A stretch of 51,639 nt of DNA from Clostridia bacterium (lineage in GTDB: Bacteria > Bacillota > Clostridia > Oscillospirales > CAG-272), in assembly GCA_017624905.1 (NCBI GenBank), contig JAGAMD010000015.1, positions 1 through 51,639 of the forward strand, read 5' to 3'. Both the position numbers and the translations under genes were made by a program. Shown one piece after another: positions 39,384-46,789 of this stretch (position 1 is the first letter of the stretch; every line of letters starts with the position of its first letter). The notes under the pieces are model-generated. The model did no database searches. It saw nothing but the letters and a program-made list of their open reading frames with translations, and was not told the origin of the DNA.

Positions 39384-39482
39384 ATAGCCTCCAAAATTAA
39401 TTAATTTTTTGTAAAAAAGTTAAAAAAATGAAAAAATCCAATGTCTATGAAAGTTTTTGTCAAAGCTGTAAAAAATTGCTCC

Positions 39483-39512
39483 TTGCACGAAAAATCAGTT
39501 TATTTATATAAT
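39483..39512 (+). promoter_or_regulatory. Promoter of the MecA-like gene
   Basis: TTGCAC (39483-39488), 18-bp spacer, TATAAT (39507-39512). It lies inside the longer open frame that starts at 39441 and so decides for the downstream start at 39549. Confidence 0.65.
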
Positions 39513-39548
39513 GTAAGTAGTACCAAAGAAAGGAGCAAAAAGACTCTT

Positions 39549-40115
39549 ATGGAAATAATGAAAATTACTGACACCTCAATAAAAATCACTCTTTTACCAA
39601 GCGAGGCAAAGGAATACGACTTAAAAGAGGACTTAGAGCTTGATAACAAAGAAATGAAGGAGGTGTTTTCAAGGCTTCTTTTGAAAGCCAAAAAAGAGGT
39701 CGGCTTTAATTTTGCCGGTGAAAATATAGTAGCGGAAATCTTTTGCGCCAAGGACGGAGGATATGAAATATTTGTTAGCTATCTTAAGTCGGGGGAGAAA
39801 ATGTATAAGGAAAAGGGTGAGAGCAAAAATAAGACAACAAAGCAAATATTTTTAGTCGACAACTTAGAAAACGTGCTCGAAATTTTTGCAAGGCTGAAAA
39901 GGACAATTTATCAGGGAAAAAGCTCACTTTACTATGATTTTGATAGGGAAAAATATTACATAATTCTTGAGGACGTGTCTAAAAAAGATTTAAATTATGC
40001 TTTTATAGGTGAGTTCGCAAAATTTATAAGGGGCAATCAAGTAGAGTATTTACAGGATAATTTTGAGTGTATATGTAAGAACAATGCAGTTGAGCTTTTA
40101 TCACGCCTCCTTTAA
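39549..40115 (+). CDS. mecA: MecA-like adaptor protein
   Basis: A 188-aa protein resembling the MecA/YpbH adaptors that hand substrates to ClpC in Bacillota. The N-terminal domain MKITDTSIKITLLPSEAKEYDL, then VFSRLLLKAKKEVGFNF and AEIFCAKDGGYEIFVS fit the MecA pattern. The C-terminal domain (about 100-188, LENVLEIFARLKR, ending in CKNNAVELLSRLL) is the ClpC-binding type. It is a little shorter than Bacillus MecA (about 218 aa). I start at 39549 because the promoter lies upstream and AGGAG is 13 nt before this ATG; a second ATG at 39558 is possible. Its 3' end overlaps the convergent spoIIP-like gene by 15 bp. Confidence 0.65.
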   Translation: MEIMKITDTSIKITLLPSEAKEYDLKEDLELDNKEMKEVFSRLLLKAKKEVGFNFAGENIVAEIFCAKDGGYEIFVSYLKSGEKMYKEKGESKNKTTKQIFLVDNLENVLEIFARLKRTIYQGKSSLYYDFDREKYYIILEDVSKKDLNYAFIGEFAKFIRGNQVEYLQDNFECICKNNAVELLSRLL

Positions 40116-41168
40116 GTAGCTACTAAGGAGCTTTGCAAATTCTTCAGCACTGCTTTTTGCCTCATCAAAGGAATTTGAATATTCGCCAATATCAAGATTT
40201 GACATTATAGGACCAAAATCCTGTGAAAGAGAAAATCTTGATATTTTGTTTTCTTTAATTATTCCGTTTATGTTTTCGTTTGCATATTTTGCAAAATCAA
40301 ATGCAAAGAGAACATTGTTGTTTTGGTTTTCTGTTGCCTTGTCCCAGCTTGTTCCACTTGTGATGCTGATTTGTGCACAGGTGGACTCACCGTTTTTTAC
40401 TGTTGTTTTGTTCATTGTCATATCGTCAGAAATATTAATGCCTCTTGATACATTAAAGACATAAGCTATGCTTGGATACTTTTTTAAAGCATCGCTAATT
40501 GCTTTTTCATATTCGTTTTGAGAGCCATATATACTACCTGAGGCATAAAGCTCATTTATTTGTATTGCGTTAATCCCGCATTCGTTAAGTACACTGCAAA
40601 TTACCTCGCCAATATCTGCTACATTTTCGTTGTCGCTGTAAAATTCACTGTCGCTTGAATAATACTCTCCGTTAGAATACGCTTCCCTTATATGACTGTG
40701 AGTTATTAAAACAACCGGCGCCTCCTTGCCGTATTTACCATATATTTCGGCAAGTGCTTTAGATGAATACTTTGTTGAAAAATCAAATTCGCAACCGCTT
40801 TCGTTTACAGCCTTGTAATTTTGAGTGCCGACTGAGTTGATTTTGTATTCACCTGTAACATCTCCGGCGTCCGTGCTTGTGCTTTGATTAGGCGGTGGAG
40901 AGGTAGTGTTGTTTTCTATTGGCGGGGTGTTATCGGTATTTGTGTCAGTATTTTGAGTGGAATTTGCCCAAGGCATTTTACTCCACACGCTTTTAATGTG
41001 AGGAAACAGCTTATACACACCAAAGCAAACACCAACAAGCAAAAGAAGAACAAGCCCCCTTTTAAAATAAGAAAGAAATCTCGCTCTTTCTCGCCTTTTG
41101 TTTCGTTCTACTAAAACAAACGATTCTCTTTGCTCGTTTTCAAGAGCAATAATATCATTTTCTTCCAT
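40101..41168 (-). CDS. spoIIP: SpoIIP-like protein, altered second motif
   Basis: A 355-aa protein with one N-terminal membrane segment (about 38-55), a Thr/Pro/Asn-rich linker (about 70-105) and a SpoIIP-type domain. LITHSHIREAYSNG (154-167, His157 and His159) corresponds to the first conserved motif. In SpoIIP, which cuts peptidoglycan in forespore engulfment, a second motif has DIHRD; here the position reads VFNVSRGIN (about 237-245), so the His and Asp are replaced. The neighbour gpr, 53 nt upstream on the same strand, matches the gpr-spoIIP order of Bacillus and Clostridium. I use the ATG at 41168 since GGAGG lies 5 nt before it, overlapping another ATG at 41180. Confidence 0.8.
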   Translation of the reverse strand: MEENDIIALENEQRESFVLVERNKRRERARFLSYFKRGLVLLLLVGVCFGVYKLFPHIKSVWSKMPWANSTQNTDTNTDNTPPIENNTTSPPPNQSTSTDAGDVTGEYKINSVGTQNYKAVNESGCEFDFSTKYSSKALAEIYGKYGKEAPVVLITHSHIREAYSNGEYYSSDSEFYSDNENVADIGEVICSVLNECGINAIQINELYASGSIYGSQNEYEKAISDALKKYPSIAYVFNVSRGINISDDMTMNKTTVKNGESTCAQISITSGTSWDKATENQNNNVLFAFDFAKYANENINGIIKENKISRFSLSQDFGPIMSNLDIGEYSNSFDEAKSSAEEFAKLLSSYLKEA

Positions 41169-41221
41169 TTTAGCCTCCATTCTTTTTGTTAGAATATATG
41201 AGGAAAAATGGACAAATATAA

Positions 41222-42073
41222 CTAGTTATCCTTTATTGCATCTGTTATAGAATCGGCGATTATTTTTGAAAGCACAGGAGCTATTATGTCAATCTCCTTT
41301 GGGGCAACAAGAAAAGAGCTTTTGATATTCGCTATTGTACTATTTTTACAAGACGCAAATGAGCTTAATATTGAATCTATGCTAATAGCACAGGGCACAC
41401 CTATCGATATAACGGGGATACCCATTGTTTCTCTTGATATTTCCTGTCGTCCTTCTTCTATGGCACTTGCAGGGGTTAAGCCCGTGTTGCTTATTTGAAA
41501 TGTTGTACATAGCCTGTCAATGTTGCTTGTTGATAGGGCGTCAATTAAAATCAAGCAAGAGGCACCACAGCATTCAATAGCTCCCTTAACCATAAGAGAG
41601 CTTTCAATACCACCTTCACCAAGGACAAGCGGTTTAACTAAGGAAAGGTCGTAGCCGAAGCTACCATAAAGCTCTGACTCTTTTTTTAAATGATGTGTCG
41701 GTATCAGCCTATCGATGCACAGAGGACCAAGAGCGTCAGCCTTTATTTGTCTGTTGCCAAGCCCCGCAACTAAAAACGAGGGCGATTTTAAATTGAAATC
41801 CGTTAGTAAGCTTTTTATACAAAAGCTGAGAGCAGAGCAAACCTTTTTTTGCTCACATGGGTTGTATTTCCACACGTTTTTTGCATACAGGGTTAGGTAT
41901 TTTCCCATTTTTTTGCCTGTTATTTTTTCACCAACGCCGTTTAAAATTTTAGTTTCAATTATACTATAATCATTCACCTCGTAAAGTGAGGAAACAAGTC
42001 CGTTTTTCGAATTTTTCTCAAACTCAGCCTCGTACGATTCACAGGCGAGATCCGTTTTTATCGTGTTTTTCAT
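41222..42073 (-). CDS. gpr: Spore germination protease Gpr
   Basis: A 283-aa aspartic-like protease that degrades small acid-soluble spore proteins at germination. The propeptide region includes IKTDLACESYE near the start. VAGLGNRQIKADALGPL (about 102-118), LILIDALSTSN and MGIPVISIGVPCAISIDS are family-defining. It lies just before the spoIIP-like gene on the same strand. Expected to be made in the forespore under sigma-F or sigma-G, but I could not recognise such a promoter with confidence. Confidence 0.93.
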   Translation of the reverse strand: MKNTIKTDLACESYEAEFEKNSKNGLVSSLYEVNDYSIIETKILNGVGEKITGKKMGKYLTLYAKNVWKYNPCEQKKVCSALSFCIKSLLTDFNLKSPSFLVAGLGNRQIKADALGPLCIDRLIPTHHLKKESELYGSFGYDLSLVKPLVLGEGGIESSLMVKGAIECCGASCLILIDALSTSNIDRLCTTFQISNTGLTPASAIEEGRQEISRETMGIPVISIGVPCAISIDSILSSFASCKNSTIANIKSSFLVAPKEIDIIAPVLSKIIADSITDAIKDN

Positions 42074-42099
42074 ATATTCACCTCTTGAATAAAAAATTC

Positions 42100-42128
42100 T
42101 TGCTTATTTTAAAAAAATGTGATATCAT
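42100..42128 (+). promoter_or_regulatory. Promoter of the DUF4364 gene
   Basis: TTGCTT (42100-42105), 17-bp spacer, TATCAT (42123-42128), 31 bp before the ATG at 42160. Confidence 0.5.
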
Positions 42129-42159
42129 AATTTTGACACGAAAATATAGGAGAAATAAA

Positions 42160-42705
42160 ATGACAGATAAAAGTGAAATTAAGGTTTTTATCCTTCACCT
42201 GATGGACAGAATCGGCTATAAGGTCAACTGTAATGATATTTGCTCAATACTTTCACAAGAAAACATCGCAGGATATTTTGAGTGTGGAGATTGCTTTACA
42301 GAGCTTGTTGAGGCAGGTCATATTGTTGATTCGGGTGAGCCGGATGAAAAGGGAGAAATAACGTATTTGGTTACTGACTCCGGCAGAACAATAGCATCAG
42401 TTTTGGGAGACCAAATATCAAGCTCTATAAAGGAAGCAAGCTATCGCAGTGCAATTAGATACCTATCCTTTGAAAAAAGAGGAGCTATTGTAAATTGCCA
42501 CAAAACAAGGCTTGACAGTGGCAAATACAGTGTACATTGTGAGATAGTGGAAAAGGGCAGACGTGTGCTTGAAATCAACATTGATGTCGACACAGAAAAG
42601 GAAGCCGATACAATGCTGTTCAACTTTAGACGTCGTCCGGAGGTTATCTATCAAGGCACAATGGCACTTGTTTCCGGTGAAAGAAATTATATTTTTGAAA
42701 AGTGA
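42160..42705 (+). CDS. DUF4364 family protein
   Basis: A 181-aa protein of the clostridial DUF4364 family, as judged from its start VFILHLMDRIGYKVNCNDI and the ECGDCFTELVEAGHI and YLVTDSGRTIASVL segments. The N-terminal 75 residues look like a winged-helix DNA-binding domain (helix, turn, wing with ITYLVT), so a regulatory role is likely but unproven. The C-terminal half is a beta-rich domain. The long frame to 41986 is rejected because the promoter and AGGAG before 42160 fit this start. A 9-bp inverted repeat (AGTGATTTT at 42701, AAAATCACT at 42725) overlaps its stop and may end transcription. Confidence 0.72.
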   Translation: MTDKSEIKVFILHLMDRIGYKVNCNDICSILSQENIAGYFECGDCFTELVEAGHIVDSGEPDEKGEITYLVTDSGRTIASVLGDQISSSIKEASYRSAIRYLSFEKRGAIVNCHKTRLDSGKYSVHCEIVEKGRRVLEINIDVDTEKEADTMLFNFRRRPEVIYQGTMALVSGERNYIFEK

Positions 42706-42771
42706 TTTTGTTAAAATGCACAAAAAAATCACTGAAAAATTTAAAAATTAGTCAAAATCTACAAAAAGTTC

Positions 42772-42799
42772 TTGACAAACTAAAAAATAGTGCTATAAT
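42772..42799 (+). promoter_or_regulatory. Near-perfect extended promoter of the sigma factor gene
   Basis: TTGACA (42772-42777), 16-bp spacer and TATAAT (42794-42799) with an extended TG at 42791-42792. Both boxes match consensus exactly, so the gene is expected to be well expressed unless repressed. Confidence 0.85.
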
Positions 42800-42813
42800 A
42801 TAATTATCACAAT

Positions 42814-42829
42814 TGTTAGACAACTAACA
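42814..42829. promoter_or_regulatory. Palindrome near the transcription start, possible operator
   Basis: TGTTAG-ACAA-CTAACA, perfect 6-bp arms, placed about 8-24 bases after the predicted transcription start and before the sigma factor gene. It may be a repressor site or a small 5'-leader hairpin. Confidence 0.4.
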
Positions 42830-42851
42830 TTTGTGCGAGATGCGAGGTAAT

Positions 42852-43397
42852 ATGGAGACAAACGAGCTAGTTCTTCAAGCTAAAAACGACAATCAAATTG
42901 CATTCACTCAGCTTTGTCAGCAGTATGAGCCATTGCTTATTAGTATGGCAAATAAATATTCTGCTATGTGCAAGGACGGTGTGTTTGATGAGTTTTTGCA
43001 GGAATCTCAAATTGCTCTTCATAAAGCCATAGTATCATATAATTTCAATGGCACAACCACCTTTGGTGCATATGCTAAGCGAGTAGTAAACAATAGACTT
43101 ATTGATTTAGTTCGCCGTATGAACTCAAAAAAGAGAAAACGTATGGACTCAAAATCAATAAGCGATGAGGAAATCGTTAGTAATGCAACACCACAGGACG
43201 AGGTTGTTTGGCGTGAACTTGGTGAAAAGCTTATGAAAAAAGTGGAGGATTTACTTTCTCCATACGAAAGAAACGTGCTTTCTATGTTGATTAGTGGACA
43301 CAAGGCAAAAGAAATTTCTTTACTTATTGGCAAAGATGAAAAGTCCGTAAACAATGCTGTTTTTCGAATCAGGTCCAAGCTTAAGGGTATTTACTAA
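42852..43397 (+). CDS. sigH: Sigma-70 family factor, SigH-like
   Basis: A 181-aa RNA polymerase sigma factor. Region 2 spans about 8-90: NDNQIAFTQLCQQYEPLL, then FLQESQIALHKAIVSYN, TTTFGAYAKRVVNNRLIDLVRR. Region 4 spans about 125-180: LSPYERNVLSMLISGHKAKE, DEKSVNNAVFRIRSKLKGIY. The order and the region 4 pattern resemble the sporulation factor SigH; a closely related clostridial sigma factor is also possible. I place the start at the ATG at 42852, after GAGGT; in-frame ATG at 42840 and TTG at 42831 are alternatives. A near-perfect promoter and a palindrome lie upstream, and a zinc-ribbon gene follows after 40 nt. Confidence 0.72.
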   Translation: METNELVLQAKNDNQIAFTQLCQQYEPLLISMANKYSAMCKDGVFDEFLQESQIALHKAIVSYNFNGTTTFGAYAKRVVNNRLIDLVRRMNSKKRKRMDSKSISDEEIVSNATPQDEVVWRELGEKLMKKVEDLLSPYERNVLSMLISGHKAKEISLLIGKDEKSVNNAVFRIRSKLKGIY

Positions 43398-43437
43398 GCG
43401 AAAGCTTTGTATAAAATTTATTTAGAGGAGAAATAAG

Positions 43438-43716
43438 ATGTTTGAGGACAAGACTTTAACATGCAAGGATTGCGGAGCGGAGTTCGTTTTCACAGCAGGA
43501 GAGCAAGAGTTCTATGCTGAAAAGGGACTTGTAAACGAGCCAAAGAGATGTAAGGCATGTAGAGACGCCAAGAAAAATGCTGCTAAGGCGCCAAGAGAGT
43601 TGTTTACAACTGTATGTGCTGAGTGTGGAAAAGAAGCAAAGGTTCCTTTCCAACCCAACAATGAAAAGCCTGTTTATTGTAGCGAGTGCTTTGCAAAAAG
43701 AACTAGCGAGGAATAA
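43438..43716 (+). CDS. Small zinc-ribbon protein with four CxxC pairs
   Basis: A 92-aa protein with four CxxC pairs: Cys9/12, Cys38/41, Cys60/63 and Cys81/84. Pairs one and two, and three and four, would make two zinc ribbons. The N-terminal LTCKDCGAEFVFTAGEQEFY matches the small zinc-ribbon family common in Clostridia and Bacilli whose role is unknown. AGAGGAG precedes the ATG. It lies directly downstream of the sigma factor gene and is followed by a terminator, so the two may be co-transcribed. Confidence 0.88.
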   Translation: MFEDKTLTCKDCGAEFVFTAGEQEFYAEKGLVNEPKRCKACRDAKKNAAKAPRELFTTVCAECGKEAKVPFQPNNEKPVYCSECFAKRTSEE

Positions 43717-43727
43717 TATATGCATTT

Positions 43728-43756
43728 AAAAAAGAGCCGTTTGAGGCTCTTTTTTT
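43728..43756 (+). terminator. Intrinsic terminator
   Basis: AAAAAAGAGCC (43728-43738) pairs with GGCTCTTTTTT (43745-43755), loop GTTTGA, then a T-run. It ends the sigma factor/zinc-ribbon transcript. Confidence 0.9.
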
Positions 43757-43778
43757 ATTGCCTTTTTTCAAAAAATAC

Positions 43779-43807
43779 TGTACAAATTTAATATTATATG
43801 TTAAAAT
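43779..43807 (+). promoter_or_regulatory. Probable promoter of rlmB
   Basis: TGTACA (43779-43784), 17-bp spacer, TAAAAT (43802-43807), 31 bp before the rlmB start. The -35 matches consensus at four of six bases. Confidence 0.42.
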
Positions 43808-43838
43808 AAATATAACTATTCTAAAAATGGAGTAAATA

Positions 43839-44690
43839 ATGGCTTTTAACAATTCTAAAAACAAATTTAAGGGTAATTATAAAAAAGGCGAAAGCAAAGC
43901 TGAATATATAAAGCCTTATCGTTCATATTCAAGTGAATATGAAGAGGGTGAGGACAATGGAGTCGTTGTCGGTCGTAATGCAGTGCGTGAGCTACTTAAA
44001 AGTGAGCGTGGCATTGAAAAGGTTTATGTTAAAAAGGGCACAAGCCGTGAGGGCTCAATTACTGTTTTGGTAGCTGAGGCTATCGAGAGAGGAATTCCTG
44101 TCGTTGAAATCGAGGGACAAAAGCTTGATTCACTTGCTCAAGGGACAAACCATCAAGGCATTGTGGCAATTGCATCTATTAAGGAATATTCTACAATAGA
44201 TGATATGCTTGAGCTTGCAAGCGCTAGAGGAGAAAAGCCTCTTATTGTAATTGCTGATTCAATTGAGGACCCACACAATCTTGGTGCTCTTATAAGATGT
44301 GCTGAGTGTGCAGGAGCACACGGTCTTATTATACCAAAAAGACGTGCAGTTGGTATAACTCCAACTGTATATAAATCCTCCGCAGGAGCAATTGAGCATA
44401 TGCTTATTGCTAAGGTTTCCAATATTGCTACTACAATTGAGCAATTAAAGAAAAAAGGACTTTGGATTTTCACCTCTGAGGCGGGAGGTACACCATATTA
44501 TGAAACGGATTTTAACTGTGCCTGTGCTGTTGTGCTTGGCTCTGAGGGAAATGGTGTTTCTAAAATTGTAAAGGATAATAGTGATTATATAGTTTCAATT
44601 CCAATGTATGGCAAGGTTAATTCGCTTAATGTTTCAACTGCAGCATCAGTTATACTTTGCCACGTTGCGAGAATGCAAAGAAAGGAGTAA
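43839..44690 (+). CDS. rlmB: 23S rRNA 2'-O-ribose methyltransferase, RlmB/TrmH type
   Basis: A 283-aa SpoU-family methyltransferase. A basic N-terminal tail (1-40) leads to VVGRNAVRELLKS and the substrate-binding domain. The knotted domain carries IADSIEDPHNLGALIRCAEC (motif 1), VLGSEGNGVSKIV (motif 2) and IPMYGKVNSLNVSTAASVIL (motif 3), the three SPOUT motifs. RlmB methylates G2251 of 23S rRNA in E. coli. The exact target here is unproven. The downstream gene starts 3 nt after its stop, so the following genes are co-transcribed. Confidence 0.92.
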   Translation: MAFNNSKNKFKGNYKKGESKAEYIKPYRSYSSEYEEGEDNGVVVGRNAVRELLKSERGIEKVYVKKGTSREGSITVLVAEAIERGIPVVEIEGQKLDSLAQGTNHQGIVAIASIKEYSTIDDMLELASARGEKPLIVIADSIEDPHNLGALIRCAECAGAHGLIIPKRRAVGITPTVYKSSAGAIEHMLIAKVSNIATTIEQLKKKGLWIFTSEAGGTPYYETDFNCACAVVLGSEGNGVSKIVKDNSDYIVSIPMYGKVNSLNVSTAASVILCHVARMQRKE

Positions 44691-44692
44691 TT

Positions 44693-46789
44693 ATGGACGA
44701 TAAACTAAAGAATGACGAACTTGAAAACAACAGTATTGACCTTGAAGATACAGATGATGAGCTTGTCTCACCGGACAGGGCCATATTTACACAGGTTGCA
44801 GAAAGATTAAATAAGCCTGAAAAGCCAAAGGGCTATGCAGCTACTTGGCACGGCAAGGAAAATGAGCAGGATAGCTTTGAGCTGAACGAGACTTATGCAA
44901 GTACACAAAATGCAGATAAGAATTTTATGAAGGCGTTTGGACTTAGTGAAACAGGCTCACATAAAACTATCTCAAACCTTGAAAAAACAAAGACAACGGA
45001 CTTTGCCAAGGACAATATTTATTCAGATGATTATGAATATACCGACCAAGCTCAAAAGAGAGAAATTATCGGTATGTATCACTATGCCAAAAAAAGCATA
45101 CTGAGAAAGATTATAATAGCTTCAATTTTCTGTGTATTTTTGTTTTTACAGGAAAACATATTCCAGCTTGAGCTTTTTAATTTTCCCGGCTTTAGCTATT
45201 TCAATATGGTTAAGCATCCGTATATACATACAATAGCGGGATTAGTTGCATTAATAGCTTGTGCAATTTGTGCAAGAGAACAGCTATATCACGGTGCACG
45301 TTCAATTATTAAAAAGGATTATTCACCTGAGTCTGTTGCTACAATAACGCTTATAGCCTCACTGTTACATTCAGTAATTACATTAATATTCCTATTTATA
45401 GATACGCCCGTGTTTGCAAATAAGATGGTTTTGTTCAATTTCCCTTCATCAATTGTTTTACTCGGTTCACTTGTTTACACATACTTTAATGTAAAAAGAG
45501 AAAGATACGGCTTTGGTGTCGTTGGCTCAAAGCAACCGAAATTCGTGCTTGAAAAGGTAGAGGAGAGCAATGCTGAGGCAGAGTTTGAAACATTTACTAC
45601 AACATCAAATGGTGAATTTGCAGGTCAAATAGCCCGTGTAACAAAAACACCGTTTGTAAAGAACTATTTTGCTAACACAAATACAAGCGTTGATACAAGA
45701 AAGTTCCTAAAGATTTATTATATAGTAGCTTTAGTTGTTCCGTTTGTAATAGCAATAACATCCGCATTTTTACCATCAGACGAGATTTGGTGGGTAAAGC
45801 CATATCTTGCATTTATCTATTTCTTCTTGGGACTGTTTGTGGTTTTGCCTATTGGAATTTTATTTTCATACAGTATTCCGTTCCTTGTTGCAAATGATAA
45901 TCTATATGAAACAGGTGTTTCTATCATAGGTGAGGAGGCAATTGAGGAATTTGCAGGTATTGATGCAATAGTAGTTAATGATACAACCGCATTTCCGCCA
46001 AAGAATGTAAAAATCAGAAATATTATGGGCTATAACGACTATGATATTGAAAAGATTACATATTATGCAGCAAGTGGATTTTCTGTTGTTGGCGGACCAC
46101 TGGCAGACGTTTTTGACGCTGTGCTTAATAATTCCGTTCCAAAGAGCTCACGTGCTAAGTTTGTTTGCTCAGGCCGTAGCTATCTAAGTGTTAGAATTGA
46201 TGGCCATAGTGTTATCTTCGCTGATAAATATGGTATGACAGCACAGGGCATAGAGGTAGGTAGCGAAAGAGACGACAAAACAGATGTAAGCGTTATGTAT
46301 ATGGCTATTGATGGAGTTTTATGCTCAAAGATGTACATAAAATATGAAATCAATGATGAATTTGTAAAAACTACCAAAACTATGAACGCTAAGAATATGG
46401 TTTTAGGAGTTAGAACCTTTGATCCTAACATAAATAACGATCTTATTAATAAGCTATCCGGTATTGGCAAAAAGGACATAAGAGTGATTAAGCTCACCTC
46501 AATGGCGGATATTCCGGCACCAACTCAAAGATGCGACGGTAAGATTGTATCTAAGGGTACATCAAGTGCACTGCTTAGTGCTATTCCTACCTGTAAAAGG
46601 ATTGTAAAAACTAGAAAGGTCATTAAGGCAATAAAAATATTAGCATCGCTTCTTGGCGCTACATATGCAGGATTTTGCATAGCAGGGCTTGTTCCTATAC
46701 CTGTTACAGGAGCAATTGTCCTATTCTATCTTGTATTTGTGCTGATTATGTATTTAGTTACAATATTTATGTTGCCTAACAAAAAATAA
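44693..46789 (+). CDS. Degenerate P1B-type ATPase-like membrane protein
   Basis: The start is the ATG at 44693 behind AAAGGAG. The 698-aa product has an acidic tail (1-130), four membrane segments (about 135-265), a short loop, two more (about 340-400), a cytoplasmic part and two C-terminal segments. This is the 8-helix plan of P1B metal ATPases. GVSIIGEEAIEEFAGIDAIV (about 408-427) aligns with the family's stretch before the phosphorylation site. The following DKTGT site reads N429-D-T-T-A, so the phosphorylated Asp is not where expected. The CPC metal motif is replaced by VLP, and TGD and GDGxND motifs are not seen. It is probably catalytically inactive. It overlaps the radical SAM gene by one base. 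Confidence 0.68.
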   Translation: MDDKLKNDELENNSIDLEDTDDELVSPDRAIFTQVAERLNKPEKPKGYAATWHGKENEQDSFELNETYASTQNADKNFMKAFGLSETGSHKTISNLEKTKTTDFAKDNIYSDDYEYTDQAQKREIIGMYHYAKKSILRKIIIASIFCVFLFLQENIFQLELFNFPGFSYFNMVKHPYIHTIAGLVALIACAICAREQLYHGARSIIKKDYSPESVATITLIASLLHSVITLIFLFIDTPVFANKMVLFNFPSSIVLLGSLVYTYFNVKRERYGFGVVGSKQPKFVLEKVEESNAEAEFETFTTTSNGEFAGQIARVTKTPFVKNYFANTNTSVDTRKFLKIYYIVALVVPFVIAITSAFLPSDEIWWVKPYLAFIYFFLGLFVVLPIGILFSYSIPFLVANDNLYETGVSIIGEEAIEEFAGIDAIVVNDTTAFPPKNVKIRNIMGYNDYDIEKITYYAASGFSVVGGPLADVFDAVLNNSVPKSSRAKFVCSGRSYLSVRIDGHSVIFADKYGMTAQGIEVGSERDDKTDVSVMYMAIDGVLCSKMYIKYEINDEFVKTTKTMNAKNMVLGVRTFDPNINNDLINKLSGIGKKDIRVIKLTSMADIPAPTQRCDGKIVSKGTSSALLSAIPTCKRIVKTRKVIKAIKILASLLGATYAGFCIAGLVPIPVTGAIVLFYLVFVLIMYLVTIFMLPNKK

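Noticed and set aside
39441..39548. Upstream extension of the MecA-like gene
   Set aside because: It would begin before the predicted promoter (-10 at 39507-39512) and adds residues unlike the MecA start.
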